In this document: in pieces, positions 26,101-37,500 of the stretch
Position numbering within the stretch: position 1 is the first letter of the stretch
Layout: each line of letters opens with the position of its first letter
NCBI GenBank assembly: GCA_000720845.1
Contig: JODU01000015.1
Span: 124,001-188,000 of the forward strand
Direction of reading: 5' to 3'
DNA: 64,000 nt
DNA from: Kitasatospora aureofaciens
GTDB taxonomy: Bacteria; Actinomycetota; Actinomycetes; Streptomycetales; Streptomycetaceae
Notes under the pieces: model-generated
Told to the model about the DNA's origin: nothing
Seen by the model: the letters and a program-made list of their open reading frames with translations, nothing else
Database searches by the model: none
Position numbers and translations under genes: made by a program

Positions 26101-26553
26101 TCCTGACTCGTGTACCCGTGGGCCCGGGTGGCGCTCCGTCAACTGGCCGGCCGGGGGCGCGTGCACCCTCCGCCGGGCGCTGGGCTGTTCCCCGGCCGCC
26201 GACAGCACGTCGGGCGGGGACACCGCGTGAGCGGGGCAGTCCCCCCACTGGTCCCCGACCCTCCCAGTGCCGGTGGGCGGTGAGCGCGCATCATCCGACC
26301 CGCCACCCGAAGGAGTGAACCCCGGAGGGGAGTTGAGGAGCAAGTTCCCCTGGCTCGTGCCGCACGGTTGCCCGGCGAGCCGGTTGGACGTCTGCGACGG
26401 GCGGTGGCACTATGTGCCGCCACGCGCCGCCGGAGGACGGAATTCCACCCCAAATCCGGCGTCTGACCTGCGCGACTGCCCCGGTTCCGGGAGAACCGGA
26501 GGAAGGTGCCAGCCTTTTGCGAACGCTGTGAAGGCCTCGTGCAGACTGGCTGG
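26101..26553. other. Divergent intergenic region between cvnA and PP2C-like gene
   Basis: About 450 bp without a convincing gene. It must hold the promoters of the conservon operon (minus) and the PP2C-like gene (plus). The only ordered element I see is a perfect inverted repeat GGCAC-TAT-GTGCC at 26406-26418, a possible operator. Open frames here lack the third-position GC pattern of neighbours. Confidence 0.5.
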
Positions 26554-27345
26554 ATGCGTACGGAACTCGTCTCGGAACCAGGCCTCGCCGACCGGCCCAA
26601 CGAGGACTTCGCGAGCGTCGGACTACCGGCCTCGGGACAGGGGGGCTCACTCGTCCTCCTGGACGGCGTGACACCGCCACGGACGGCGACGGGCTGTCTG
26701 CATTCCGTGCCCTGGTTCACGGCGCGCCTCGGTGGGGCGCTGACCGAACTGACCGTTTCACTCCCGGATCTTCCCCTCGCCGAGGCCCTGTCCCGCGCAA
26801 TCGCTCGTACCGCGGCGGCACACGCGGAAACCTGTGACCTTTCTCACCCGCGCACGCCGCAGGCAACCGTGGTTCTCGCCCGCTGGTCCCCGGCCGCGTT
26901 CGAGTACCTGGTCCTGTCCGACTCGGCCCTGCTGCTGGAGGCCCCCGACGGTGCCCTGACCCCCGTCCTGGACGACCGGCTGTCCCGGCTGCCCCGCTCG
27001 GCCCTCGTGAGCGACGCGGTGATCGACGCCGAGCTGCGCAACAAGGAGGGCGGCTTCTTCACAGCCGCCGCCGACCCCGGGGTGGCGGCGCGTGCCGTCA
27101 CGGGGGTGCTGCCGCGCGCCGGGGTGCGGACGCTGGCGGCGCTGACCGACGGGGCCGCGCGGTGGGTGGAGAAGTTCCGGGAGGGCGACTGGGCGGACTG
27201 CCTGGCGCTGGTGCGCAAGCAGGGCGCGCGGGCACTGGTGGACCGGGTGCGGGAGCTGGAGAGCGCGGACGCGGCCGGTGACCGGGCGTTCCTCGGCCGC
27301 AGCAAGACGCACGACGACGCGACGGTGGTCTACGCCGAGTTGTGA
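26554..27345 (+). CDS. PP2C-like phosphatase-fold protein
   Basis: A 263-residue protein with a degenerate PP2C pattern: DRPNEDF at about residue 13, LLDGVTPP at about 34, LSDSALLLE, TDGAARW and a final HDDATVVYAEL. These carry most metal-binding Asp of PPM phosphatases, so it may be an active Ser/Thr phosphatase, though spacing is unusual. ATG at 26554 is the first in-frame start that leaves the PP2C start intact; an earlier ATG at 26506 would add a Cys-containing leader. It is transcribed away from cvnA and convergent with the MarR gene. Confidence 0.8.
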   Translation: MRTELVSEPGLADRPNEDFASVGLPASGQGGSLVLLDGVTPPRTATGCLHSVPWFTARLGGALTELTVSLPDLPLAEALSRAIARTAAAHAETCDLSHPRTPQATVVLARWSPAAFEYLVLSDSALLLEAPDGALTPVLDDRLSRLPRSALVSDAVIDAELRNKEGGFFTAAADPGVAARAVTGVLPRAGVRTLAALTDGAARWVEKFREGDWADCLALVRKQGARALVDRVRELESADAAGDRAFLGRSKTHDDATVVYAEL

Positions 27346-27366
27346 GCCGGACGGGCGGGGCCGGTC

Positions 27367-27861
27367 CTACTTCTCCATCCCGCGGTTGAGTTCGTGCAGC
27401 AGCCGGGCCAGTTCCGTCACCTCGCGCGGGTCCCAGTCGGCGAGCCGGCGGGCGTACCGGGCACGGCGGGCCTCCCGGACCCGGCCGACGCGCTCCTGGC
27501 CCTCCGGGGTCAGGGTGACCAGCCAGGCCCGGCCGTCCGCGGGGTCCGGCTCGCGGGCGACGAGTCCCAGTTCCTCCAGGGCGCGCAGCTGGCGTGACAT
27601 CGTCGCCTTGCCGACGCCGATGTAGGCGGCGAGGTCGGTGGCGCGCTGGCCGCCGCACTCGCCGAGCCGGACGAGAAGGCCGTACGCGGACGACTCCAGG
27701 TCGGGGTGGACCTCCCGGGCCATCTCCCCCTGGTTGGCCCGGGCCCGTCGCAGCAGGACGGTCAACTCCCGTTCCAGGGCGAGGAACTCGGGTTGGTTCA
27801 CGCCACCGCCGGACAGGCGGGATTCGCCTGCCCGACCGCCGCCGTTCCCGTCTTCGTGCAC
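27367..27861 (-). CDS. MarR family transcriptional regulator
   Basis: A 164-residue winged-helix protein. SSAYGLLVRLGECGGQRATDLAAYIGVGKATMSRQLRALEELGLVAREPDPADGRAWLVTLTPEG is a textbook MarR recognition helix and wing. The GTG at 27861 was chosen for GAGG/AGGGG upstream; a GTG at 27801 would give a 144-residue protein and is also plausible. No adjacent divergent target was identified except the intergenic region before the lysozyme gene. Confidence 0.9.
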   Translation of the reverse strand: MHEDGNGGGRAGESRLSGGGVNQPEFLALERELTVLLRRARANQGEMAREVHPDLESSAYGLLVRLGECGGQRATDLAAYIGVGKATMSRQLRALEELGLVAREPDPADGRAWLVTLTPEGQERVGRVREARRARYARRLADWDPREVTELARLLHELNRGMEK

Positions 27862-28108
27862 GTCAGCCCCTGCCTCGCTTTTTCCGGTTTTCACGGTCCT
27901 GAAAGTTTCCGCCACGGGCTGCCATCGCCGCAGCTCGCCAAGTATTTCGCAGGCGTAGACCAACGGCGGCTCCCGGTCCTCTTCCACCCGCCGTTTCTAC
28001 GTGCGTAGAGTCTTCACCGGACCTTCCGATGGCATGCGCACGCCATACAGGGGTCCTCCCCACCAGCGCATCCCCCACCGAGCACCACCGAGCCAGCGGA
28101 GGCACGTC

Positions 28109-28936
28109 ATGCTCGTGCACAGATCCGGATCGGCCCGCGGGCGGCGGTTCGCCGTCACCGGGATCCTGCTCGCCGCGTTCTCCCTCGTGTTCACCCTTCC
28201 CGCGGACGCCGCCTCGTCCGCGGACGTCCCGCCGCGCGGCTCCGCCCACATGGGCATGGGCGTCGCGGCCCACGACGGCGAACACGGCACCCCCGTCCCC
28301 GGCCGCGCGGCCCAGACGGAGGGCGTCGACGTCTCCAGCCACCAGGGCAACGTCGCCTGGTCGACCCTGTGGAACAGCGGCGTCAGGTGGGCCTACGCCA
28401 AGGCCACCGAGGGGACGTACTACACCAACCCCTACTTCGCCCAGCAGTACAACGGCTCCTACAACGTCGGCATGGTCCGGGGCGCGTACCACTTCGCCAC
28501 CCCGGACACGACGAGCGGCGCCGCCCAGGCCAACTACTTCGTCGACCACGGCGGCGGCTGGTCCAGGGACGGCAAGACGCTGCCGGGCGCGCTCGACATC
28601 GAGTGGAACCCGTACGGCGCCGCCTGCTACGGCAAGTCGCAGAGCGCGATGGTCTCCTGGATCAGCGACTTCCTGAACACGTACAAGGCCCGCACCGGCC
28701 GGGACGCCGTGATCTACACCGCCACCAGCTGGTGGACCCAGTGCACCGGCAACTACGGCGGCTTCGCCGCGTACAACCCGCTGTGGATCGCCCGGTACGC
28801 CTCGACGGTGGGCACGCTCCCGGCCGGCTGGGGCTACTACACGATGTGGCAGTACACGTCGTCCGGTCCGACGGTCGGCGACCACAACAAGTTCAACGGC
28901 GCGCTGGACCGCGTGGTCGCGCTGGCCAACGGCTGA
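28109..28936 (+). CDS. Secreted GH25 lysozyme (N-acetylmuramidase)
   Basis: A 275-residue exported glycoside hydrolase family 25 enzyme. The signal peptide (VTGILLAAFSLVFTLPADAAS) and a short spacer precede the catalytic barrel. It opens with EGVDVSSHQGNV and has the DxE catalytic motif in GALDIEWNPYG; FVDHGGGWSRDGKTLPG and YTATSWWTQCTG are typical of the Streptomyces lysozyme group. It cleaves muramic acid-GlcNAc bonds in peptidoglycan. GCGGAGG precedes the ATG at good spacing. Confidence 0.95.
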   Translation: MLVHRSGSARGRRFAVTGILLAAFSLVFTLPADAASSADVPPRGSAHMGMGVAAHDGEHGTPVPGRAAQTEGVDVSSHQGNVAWSTLWNSGVRWAYAKATEGTYYTNPYFAQQYNGSYNVGMVRGAYHFATPDTTSGAAQANYFVDHGGGWSRDGKTLPGALDIEWNPYGAACYGKSQSAMVSWISDFLNTYKARTGRDAVIYTATSWWTQCTGNYGGFAAYNPLWIARYASTVGTLPAGWGYYTMWQYTSSGPTVGDHNKFNGALDRVVALANG

Positions 28937-28958
28937 CGGCCCCTCCCCCGCGTACGGA

Positions 28959-28997
28959 GCGGAGGCCCGGACCCCCTCACGGGACCCGGGCCTCCGC
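28959..28997. terminator. Bidirectional hairpin between lysozyme and lon
   Basis: A perfect 12-bp stem (28959-28970 with 28986-28997, GCGGAGGCCCGG and its complement) and 15-nt loop lie between two convergent genes, with no T-run, so it can serve both strands. Confidence 0.75.
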
Positions 28998-29016
28998 CTC
29001 TTGCGGTACGCGTCGC

Positions 29017-31440
<2,424 letters not shown>

Positions 31441-31461
31441 GATCTCCCCTTCGGCAGTCAA

Positions 31462-31482
31462 GTTGAGTTACATCGACTCAAT
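31462..31482 (-). promoter_or_regulatory. HAIR operator (HspR site) upstream of lon
   Basis: TTGAGT-N7-ACTCAA at 31463-31481 matches the HAIR consensus CTTGAGT-N7-ACTCAAG apart from the outermost bases. HspR represses dnaK, clpB and lon in Streptomyces. It lies about 22 bp upstream of the lon start codon. Confidence 0.9.
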
Positions 31483-31618
31483 GAAAGGGAGTCCCCGATT
31501 GTTCCCCAAGGCTTGTTCGCTGTGAGCGATCAAGCCCCACGGGGCATTTCCCGCCTCTGGGACAGCACCGCCGCACCGGTCGGCATTCCTCCGCCGGGAC
31601 GGGTGCCAGGATGGGCCG

Positions 31619-32326
31619 ATGCCCCTCACTACCCACGACTCCCCCGAGGCCTTCGAGACCCCCGAGGTGCTGGACCGTCGCGAGGGCCCGTACGGCGAAG
31701 TGGTCCTGCGCCGGCACGGGACGTTGCTCCAGATCATCGCGAACGGCTGCTTCCTGATGGACACCTCGGACGGGCGCTCGGAGCGGCGCCTGGTCGACGC
31801 GGCGGCCGACGCGCTGGCCGCCTCCGGCGGGCGGACCGCGCCGCACCTGCTGATCGGCGGACTCGGCGTCGGCTTCTCCCTCGCACACGCGGCCGCCGAC
31901 CCCCGCTGGGGCCGGATCGCGGTCGTCGAGCGCGAGGGCGCCATCATCGACTGGCACCGCGCCGGACCGCTGGCCGCGCTCTCCGCCGGGGCGCTGGCCG
32001 ACCCCCGCGCACGGATCGTCGAGGCGGACCTGGTCGAGTACGTCAATGAGACATCCGACACGTACGACGCCCTGTGCCTGGACATCGACAACGGCCCCGG
32101 CTGGACCGTCACGGAGGGCAACGACGGGCTGTACACGCCGTCCGGACTGGCGGGCTGCGCACGGCTGTTGAGGCCCGGCGGGGTGCTCGCCGTATGGTCC
32201 GCGCAGCCCTCTCCGGAATTCGAAGAAACCTTGCGTAATGCCGGTTTCCAACAGGTGCGTACCGAAGAGATCCCCGTTGCCCGGGGCGTTCCGGACGTCG
32301 TGCACATCGGCGTCGGGCCTGGATAG
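31619..32326 (+). CDS. Spermidine-synthase-like Rossmann protein
   Basis: A 235-residue protein of the spermidine synthase/SAM-methyltransferase fold. LLIGGLGVGFSLAHAA is the nucleotide-binding loop, AVVEREGAIIDWHR the acidic end of strand 2, and DALCLDIDNGPGWTVTEGNDGLYTPSGLAGCARLLRPGGVLAVWSA the core. Whether it is a polyamine synthase or a methyltransferase cannot be told from sequence. It is divergent from lon. Confidence 0.82.
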   Translation: MPLTTHDSPEAFETPEVLDRREGPYGEVVLRRHGTLLQIIANGCFLMDTSDGRSERRLVDAAADALAASGGRTAPHLLIGGLGVGFSLAHAAADPRWGRIAVVEREGAIIDWHRAGPLAALSAGALADPRARIVEADLVEYVNETSDTYDALCLDIDNGPGWTVTEGNDGLYTPSGLAGCARLLRPGGVLAVWSAQPSPEFEETLRNAGFQQVRTEEIPVARGVPDVVHIGVGPG

Positions 32327-32439
32327 CAAAGGCGTGGTGACTCCCCGTACGCTGCTGCCCTGACGCGGATCATTCAAGCGTCAAGCGCAGTCATGGGATC
32401 ACCCCACGGATTCCGGAAAGCACACCTCAGGGGCGGGCG

Positions 32440-33174
32440 ATGGAGCAGACACAGACCTCCCACAACGGCACGGCCACCCAGGGCGCACAGCGTCGGGTGC
32501 TGGTGGTCGAGGACGATCAGACGATCGTGGACGCCATCGCGACCCGGCTGCGCGCCGAGGGGTTCCTGGTGCAAACGGCGGGCGACGGACCGTCCGCCGT
32601 CGACACGGCCGAGGCATGGCAGCCCGACCTGCTGATCCTCGACATCATGCTGCCCGGCTTCGACGGCCTGGAGGTCTGCCGGCGCGTGCAGGCCCAGCGG
32701 CCGGTGCCGGTGCTGATGCTCACCGCGCGCGACGACGAGACGGACATGCTGGTCGGCCTCGGCGTGGGCGCCGACGACTACATGACCAAGCCGTTCTCGA
32801 TGCGCGAGCTGGCCGCCCGCGTGCACGTGCTGCTGCGGCGGGTCGAGCGGGCCGTGGTGGCCGCCTCGACGCCGCGCAGCGGCATCCTGCGCCTGGGCGA
32901 GCTGGAGATCGACCACGCGCAGCGCCGGGTGCGGGTGCGCAGCGAGGACGTCCACCTCACGCCCACCGAGTTCGACCTGCTGGTCTGCCTGGCGAACACC
33001 CCGCGCGCGGTGCTCTCCCGCGAGCAGCTGCTCGCCGAGGTGTGGGACTGGGCGGACGCCTCCGGCACCCGCACCGTGGACAGCCACATCAAGGCGCTCC
33101 GCCGGAAGATCGGCGCCGAGCGCATCCGCACCGTCCACGGCGTGGGCTACGCCCTGGAGACGCCGACGCCATGA
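32440..33174 (+). CDS. OmpR-family response regulator
   Basis: A 244-residue regulator. The receiver has the acidic pair in VVEDDQTI, phosphoacceptor Asp68 in LDIMLPGFDG, Thr in MLTARDDE and Lys in TKPF. The C-terminal winged helix contains LTPTEFDLLVCLANTPRAVLSREQLLAEVW and TVDSHIKALRRKIG. Its TGA overlaps the ATG of the sensor kinase (ATGA). The ATG follows AGGGGCGGG. Confidence 0.95.
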   Translation: MEQTQTSHNGTATQGAQRRVLVVEDDQTIVDAIATRLRAEGFLVQTAGDGPSAVDTAEAWQPDLLILDIMLPGFDGLEVCRRVQAQRPVPVLMLTARDDETDMLVGLGVGADDYMTKPFSMRELAARVHVLLRRVERAVVAASTPRSGILRLGELEIDHAQRRVRVRSEDVHLTPTEFDLLVCLANTPRAVLSREQLLAEVWDWADASGTRTVDSHIKALRRKIGAERIRTVHGVGYALETPTP

Positions 33175-34295
33175 GCCGAGGACGGGAAGCCGCACGGAGG
33201 AGCCCCGGCCCTCGAATCTCCGGGGAGCCCTGGGGCGGCGTACGCCCGTTCTCGATCAAGACCAAGCTGGGCGCGCTCGTCGTCACATCGGTACTGATCA
33301 CCACCGGCCTGTCGGTGATCGCGGTGCACACCAAGACGGAGCTGCGCTTCATCACGGTGTTCTCGATGATCGCCACGCTGCTGATCACGCAGTTCGTGGC
33401 GCACTCGCTGACCGCGCCGCTGGACGAGATGAACGCGGTGGCCCGGTCCATCTCGCACGGCGACTACACCCGCCGGGTGCGCGAGAACCGCCGCGACGAG
33501 CTGGGCGACCTGGCCGTCACCATCAATCGCATGGCCGACGACCTGGAGGCCCAGGACCTCCAGCGCAAGGAGCTGGTGGCGAACGTCTCGCACGAGCTGC
33601 GCACCCCGATCGCGGGCCTGCGCGCGGTGCTGGAGAACATCGTCGACGGCGTCACCGAGGCCGACCCGGAGACGATGCGTACGGCGCTCGGCCAGACCGA
33701 GCGGCTCGGCCGGCTGGTGGAGACGCTGCTGGACCTCTCCCGCCTGGACAACGGCGTCATACCGCTGCGCAAGCGGCGCTTCGAGGTGTGGCCCTACCTG
33801 TCGGGCGTGCTGAAGGAGGCCAACATGGTCGCCTCCGCGCGCGCGGGCATCGCCTCCGGTTCCGGCAGCCACACCCGCACCGACGTGCACCTGGCGCTGG
33901 ACGTCTTCCCGCCGGAGCTGACCGCCCACGCCGACCCCGAGCGCATCCACCAGGTCGTCGCCAACCTCATCGACAACGCCGTCAAGCACAGCCCGCCGCA
34001 CGGCCGGGTGACGGTCAGGGCGCGGCGCGGGGAGCTGCCCGAGTCCCTGGAACTGGAGGTTCTCGACGAGGGACCCGGCATTCCGCGCTCGGAGTGGCGC
34101 CGGGTGTTCGAGCGGTTCAACCGGGGTTCGGTGTCGCGGCCGCACGGTCCGGGCAGCGACGGCGGCACCGGTCTGGGCCTCGCGATCGCGCGCTGGGCGG
34201 TGGATCTGCACGGCGGCCGGATCGGGGTGGCCGAATCCGAGCGGGGCTGCCGGATTCTCATCACTCTTCCGGGCCTGCCGTCGACGTCCGGTTGA
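33171..34295 (+). CDS. Sensor histidine kinase, partner of upstream regulator
   Basis: A 374-residue kinase. Two close transmembrane helices (about residues 33-52 and 59-78) leave almost no extracellular loop, so it senses in the membrane or cytoplasm. HAMP, H-box LVANVSHELRTPIAGL (His141), N-box IHQVVANLIDNAVKHSP, G1 DEGPGIP and G2 GGTGLGLAIARW follow. The ATGA overlap with the regulator gene shows they form one two-component system. Confidence 0.95.
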   Translation: MSRGREAARRSPGPRISGEPWGGVRPFSIKTKLGALVVTSVLITTGLSVIAVHTKTELRFITVFSMIATLLITQFVAHSLTAPLDEMNAVARSISHGDYTRRVRENRRDELGDLAVTINRMADDLEAQDLQRKELVANVSHELRTPIAGLRAVLENIVDGVTEADPETMRTALGQTERLGRLVETLLDLSRLDNGVIPLRKRRFEVWPYLSGVLKEANMVASARAGIASGSGSHTRTDVHLALDVFPPELTAHADPERIHQVVANLIDNAVKHSPPHGRVTVRARRGELPESLELEVLDEGPGIPRSEWRRVFERFNRGSVSRPHGPGSDGGTGLGLAIARWAVDLHGGRIGVAESERGCRILITLPGLPSTSG

Positions 34296-34575
34296 CGTAG
34301 GGTTCGAAGCGGAACATCAAGATCCACTGTGTCCGCGCTGGCGGACACGTGTGATCAGGCACGGACCCGCGTTCTCCAGGCGCCGGGTCCCGCTCTCCCG
34401 ATCCCTCACGCAACAGAACCTCGCTTGTTTCCCGCCATTTCCAGCGCCGAAACGCGGTCCGCGATGTGACTTACGCGACGATGGACCGGCCCAGTCTGAC
34501 CTTCGGGGGCCGGTAGGCGTAGCCTTGATTCCCGCTGTCCACCATCTTGTGAAGCGGAAGAGGGCGGTTCTCGCC

Positions 34576-37500
34576 GTGTCGCCACAGTCCCCCAGTAACT
34601 CGAGCATCTCGACCGACACCGACCAAGCGAACAACGCGGGAAAGAACCCCGCGGCCGCGTTCGGTGCCAATGAGTGGCTCGTCGACGAGATCTATCAGCA
34701 GTACCTCCAGGACCCGAACTCCGTGGACCGAGCCTGGTGGGACTTCTTCGCCGACTACAAGCCCGGAGCGGCGGCGCAGCCGGCGTCCGCCGCGGTGACC
34801 ACGGACACCGGCAGCACGCCACCGGCCGCCCCCGCCCCGCAGGCGCAGGCTCCCGCCCCGGCCCAGCCGAAGGCGGCGGCGCCCGCTCCCGCGCAGCCCG
34901 CCGCGCCCGCCCCCGCCGCTCCGGCCGCGAAGCCCGCCGCCGCGCCCGCGCCGGCCAAGCCCGCCGCCAAGCCGCAGGCGAAGGCCGCCGCGCCCGCCAA
35001 GGACGCCGGCGCCGCCCCGGAGGGGCCCGAGCTGGTGACCCTGCGCGGCCCGGCCGCCGCGGTCGCGAAGAACATGAACGCCTCGCTGGAGCTGCCCACG
35101 GCCACGTCCGTGCGCGCGGTCCCGGTGAAGCTGCTGTTCGACAACCGCATCGTCATCAACAACCACCTCAAGCGCGCCCGGGGCGGGAAGATCTCCTTCA
35201 CGCACCTGATCGGCTACGCGATGGTGCAGGCCATCAAGGCCATGCCGTCGATGAACCACTCCTTCGGTGAGAAGGACGGCAAGCCGACCCTGGTCAAGCC
35301 GGCCCACATCAACCTGGGCCTCGCCATCGACCTGGTCAAGCCCAACGGCGACCGCCAGCTGGTCGTCGCGGCGATCAAGAAGGCCGAGACGCTGAACTTC
35401 TTCGAGTTCTGGCAGGCCTACGAGGACATCGTCCGTCGCGCCCGCGACAACAAGCTGACGATGGACGACTTCACCGGCGTCACCGTCTCCCTGACCAACC
35501 CCGGCGGCCTCGGCACCGTGCACTCCGTGCCGCGTCTGATGCCCGGCCAGTCGGTCATCCTGGGCGTCGGCTCGATGGACTACCCGGCGGAGTTCCAGGG
35601 CACCAGCCAGGACACCCTGAACAAGCTCGGCATCTCGAAGGTCATGACGCTCACGTCGACCTACGACCACCGGGTCATCCAGGGCGCCGCCTCCGGCGAG
35701 TTCCTGCGCCAGGTCGCCAACCTGCTGCTCGGCGAGAACGGCTTCTACGACGAGATCTTCAAGGCGCTGCGCATCCCCTACGAGCCGGTCCGCTGGCTCA
35801 AGGACATCGACGCCTCGCACGACGACGACGTCACCAAGGCCGCCCGCGTCTTCGAGCTGATCCACTCCTACCGGGTCCGCGGCCACGTCATGGCCGACAC
35901 CGACCCGCTGGAGTACCAGCAGCGCAAGCACCCCGACCTGGACATCACCGAGCACGGGCTCACCCTGTGGGACCTGGAGCGCGAGTTCGCGGTCGGCGGC
36001 TTCGCCGGCAAGTCCCTGATGAAGCTGCGCGACATCCTCGGCGTGCTGCGCGACTCGTACTGCCGCACCACGGGCGTCGAGTTCATGCACATCCAGGACC
36101 CGAAGCAGCGCAAGTGGATCCAGGACCGCATCGAGCGCTCGCACACCAAGCCGGAGCGCGAGGAGCAGCTGCGCATCCTGCGCCGGCTGAACGCGGCGGA
36201 GGCCTTCGAGACCTTCCTGCAGACCAAGTACGTCGGCCAGAAGCGGTTCTCCCTGGAGGGCGGCGAGTCCGTCATCCCGCTGCTGGACGCGGTCATCGAC
36301 TCGGCGGCCGAGTCCCGCCTGGACGAGGTCGTCATCGGCATGGCCCACCGCGGCCGGCTGAACGTGCTGGCCAACGTGGTCGGCAAGTCCTACGCGCAGA
36401 TCTTCCGCGAGTTCGAGGGCAACCTCGACCCGAAGTCGATGCACGGCTCCGGCGACGTGAAGTACCACCTGGGCGCCGAGGGCACCTTCACCGGCCTGGA
36501 CGGCGAGCAGATCAAGGTCTCGCTGGTCGCCAACCCCTCGCACCTGGAGGCGGTGGACCCGGTCCTGGAGGGCGTCTCGCGCGCCAAGCAGGACATCATC
36601 AACAAGGGCGGCACGGACTTCACCGTCCTGCCGGTGGCGATCCACGGCGACGCCGCCTTCGCGGGCCAGGGCGTCGTGGCCGAGACCCTGAACATGTCGC
36701 AGCTGCGCGGCTACCGCACCGGCGGCACGGTCCACGTCGTCATCAACAACCAGGTCGGCTTCACCGCGGCCCCCGAGTCCTCGCGTTCGTCCATGTACGC
36801 GACGGACGTGGCCCGCATGATCGAGGCCCCGATCTTCCACGTGAACGGCGACGACCCGGAGGCCGTGGTCCGCGTCGCGCGGCTCGCCTTCGAGTTCCGC
36901 CAGGCGTTCAACAAGGACGTGGTGATCGACCTCATCTGCTACCGCCGCCGGGGTCACAACGAGTCGGACAACCCGGCCTTCACCCAGCCGCTGATGTACG
37001 ACCTGATCGACAAGAAGCGCTCGGTGCGCAAGCTCTACACCGAGTCCCTCATCGGTCGCGGCGACATCACCCTGGAAGAGGCCGAGCAGGCGCTGCAGGA
37101 CTACCAGGGGCAGCTGGAGAAGGTCTTCACCGAGGTCCGCGAGGCCGTCTCGCAGCCGACCGCCGCGGAGCCCTCGGACCCGCAGGCCGAGTTCCCGGTC
37201 GCCGTGAACACCGCGGTCAGCGCCGAGACCGTCAAGCGGATCGCCGAGTCCCAGGTCAACATCCCCGACCACGTCACCATCCACCCGCGGCTGCTGCCGC
37301 AGCTGCAGCGCCGCGCGGCGATGGTCGAGGACGGCACGATCGACTGGGGCATGGGCGAGACCCTCGCCGTCGGCTCCCTCCTCCTGGAGGGCGTTCCGGT
37401 CCGGCTGACGGGCCAGGACTCGCAGCGCGGCACCTTCGGCCAGCGCCACGCGGTCGTCATCGACCGGGAGACGGGCGACGAGTTCACCCCGCTGCTGTAC

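Noticed and set aside
23606..26248. Second long minus-strand frame inside cvnA
   Set aside because: Composition is almost only Arg, Pro, Gly and Ala, as expected from an alternative frame; the conservon motifs are in the chosen frame.
26101..26343. Upstream extension of cvnA
   Set aside because: The open frame continues but lacks conserved sequence and a better ribosome binding site than the ATG at 26100.
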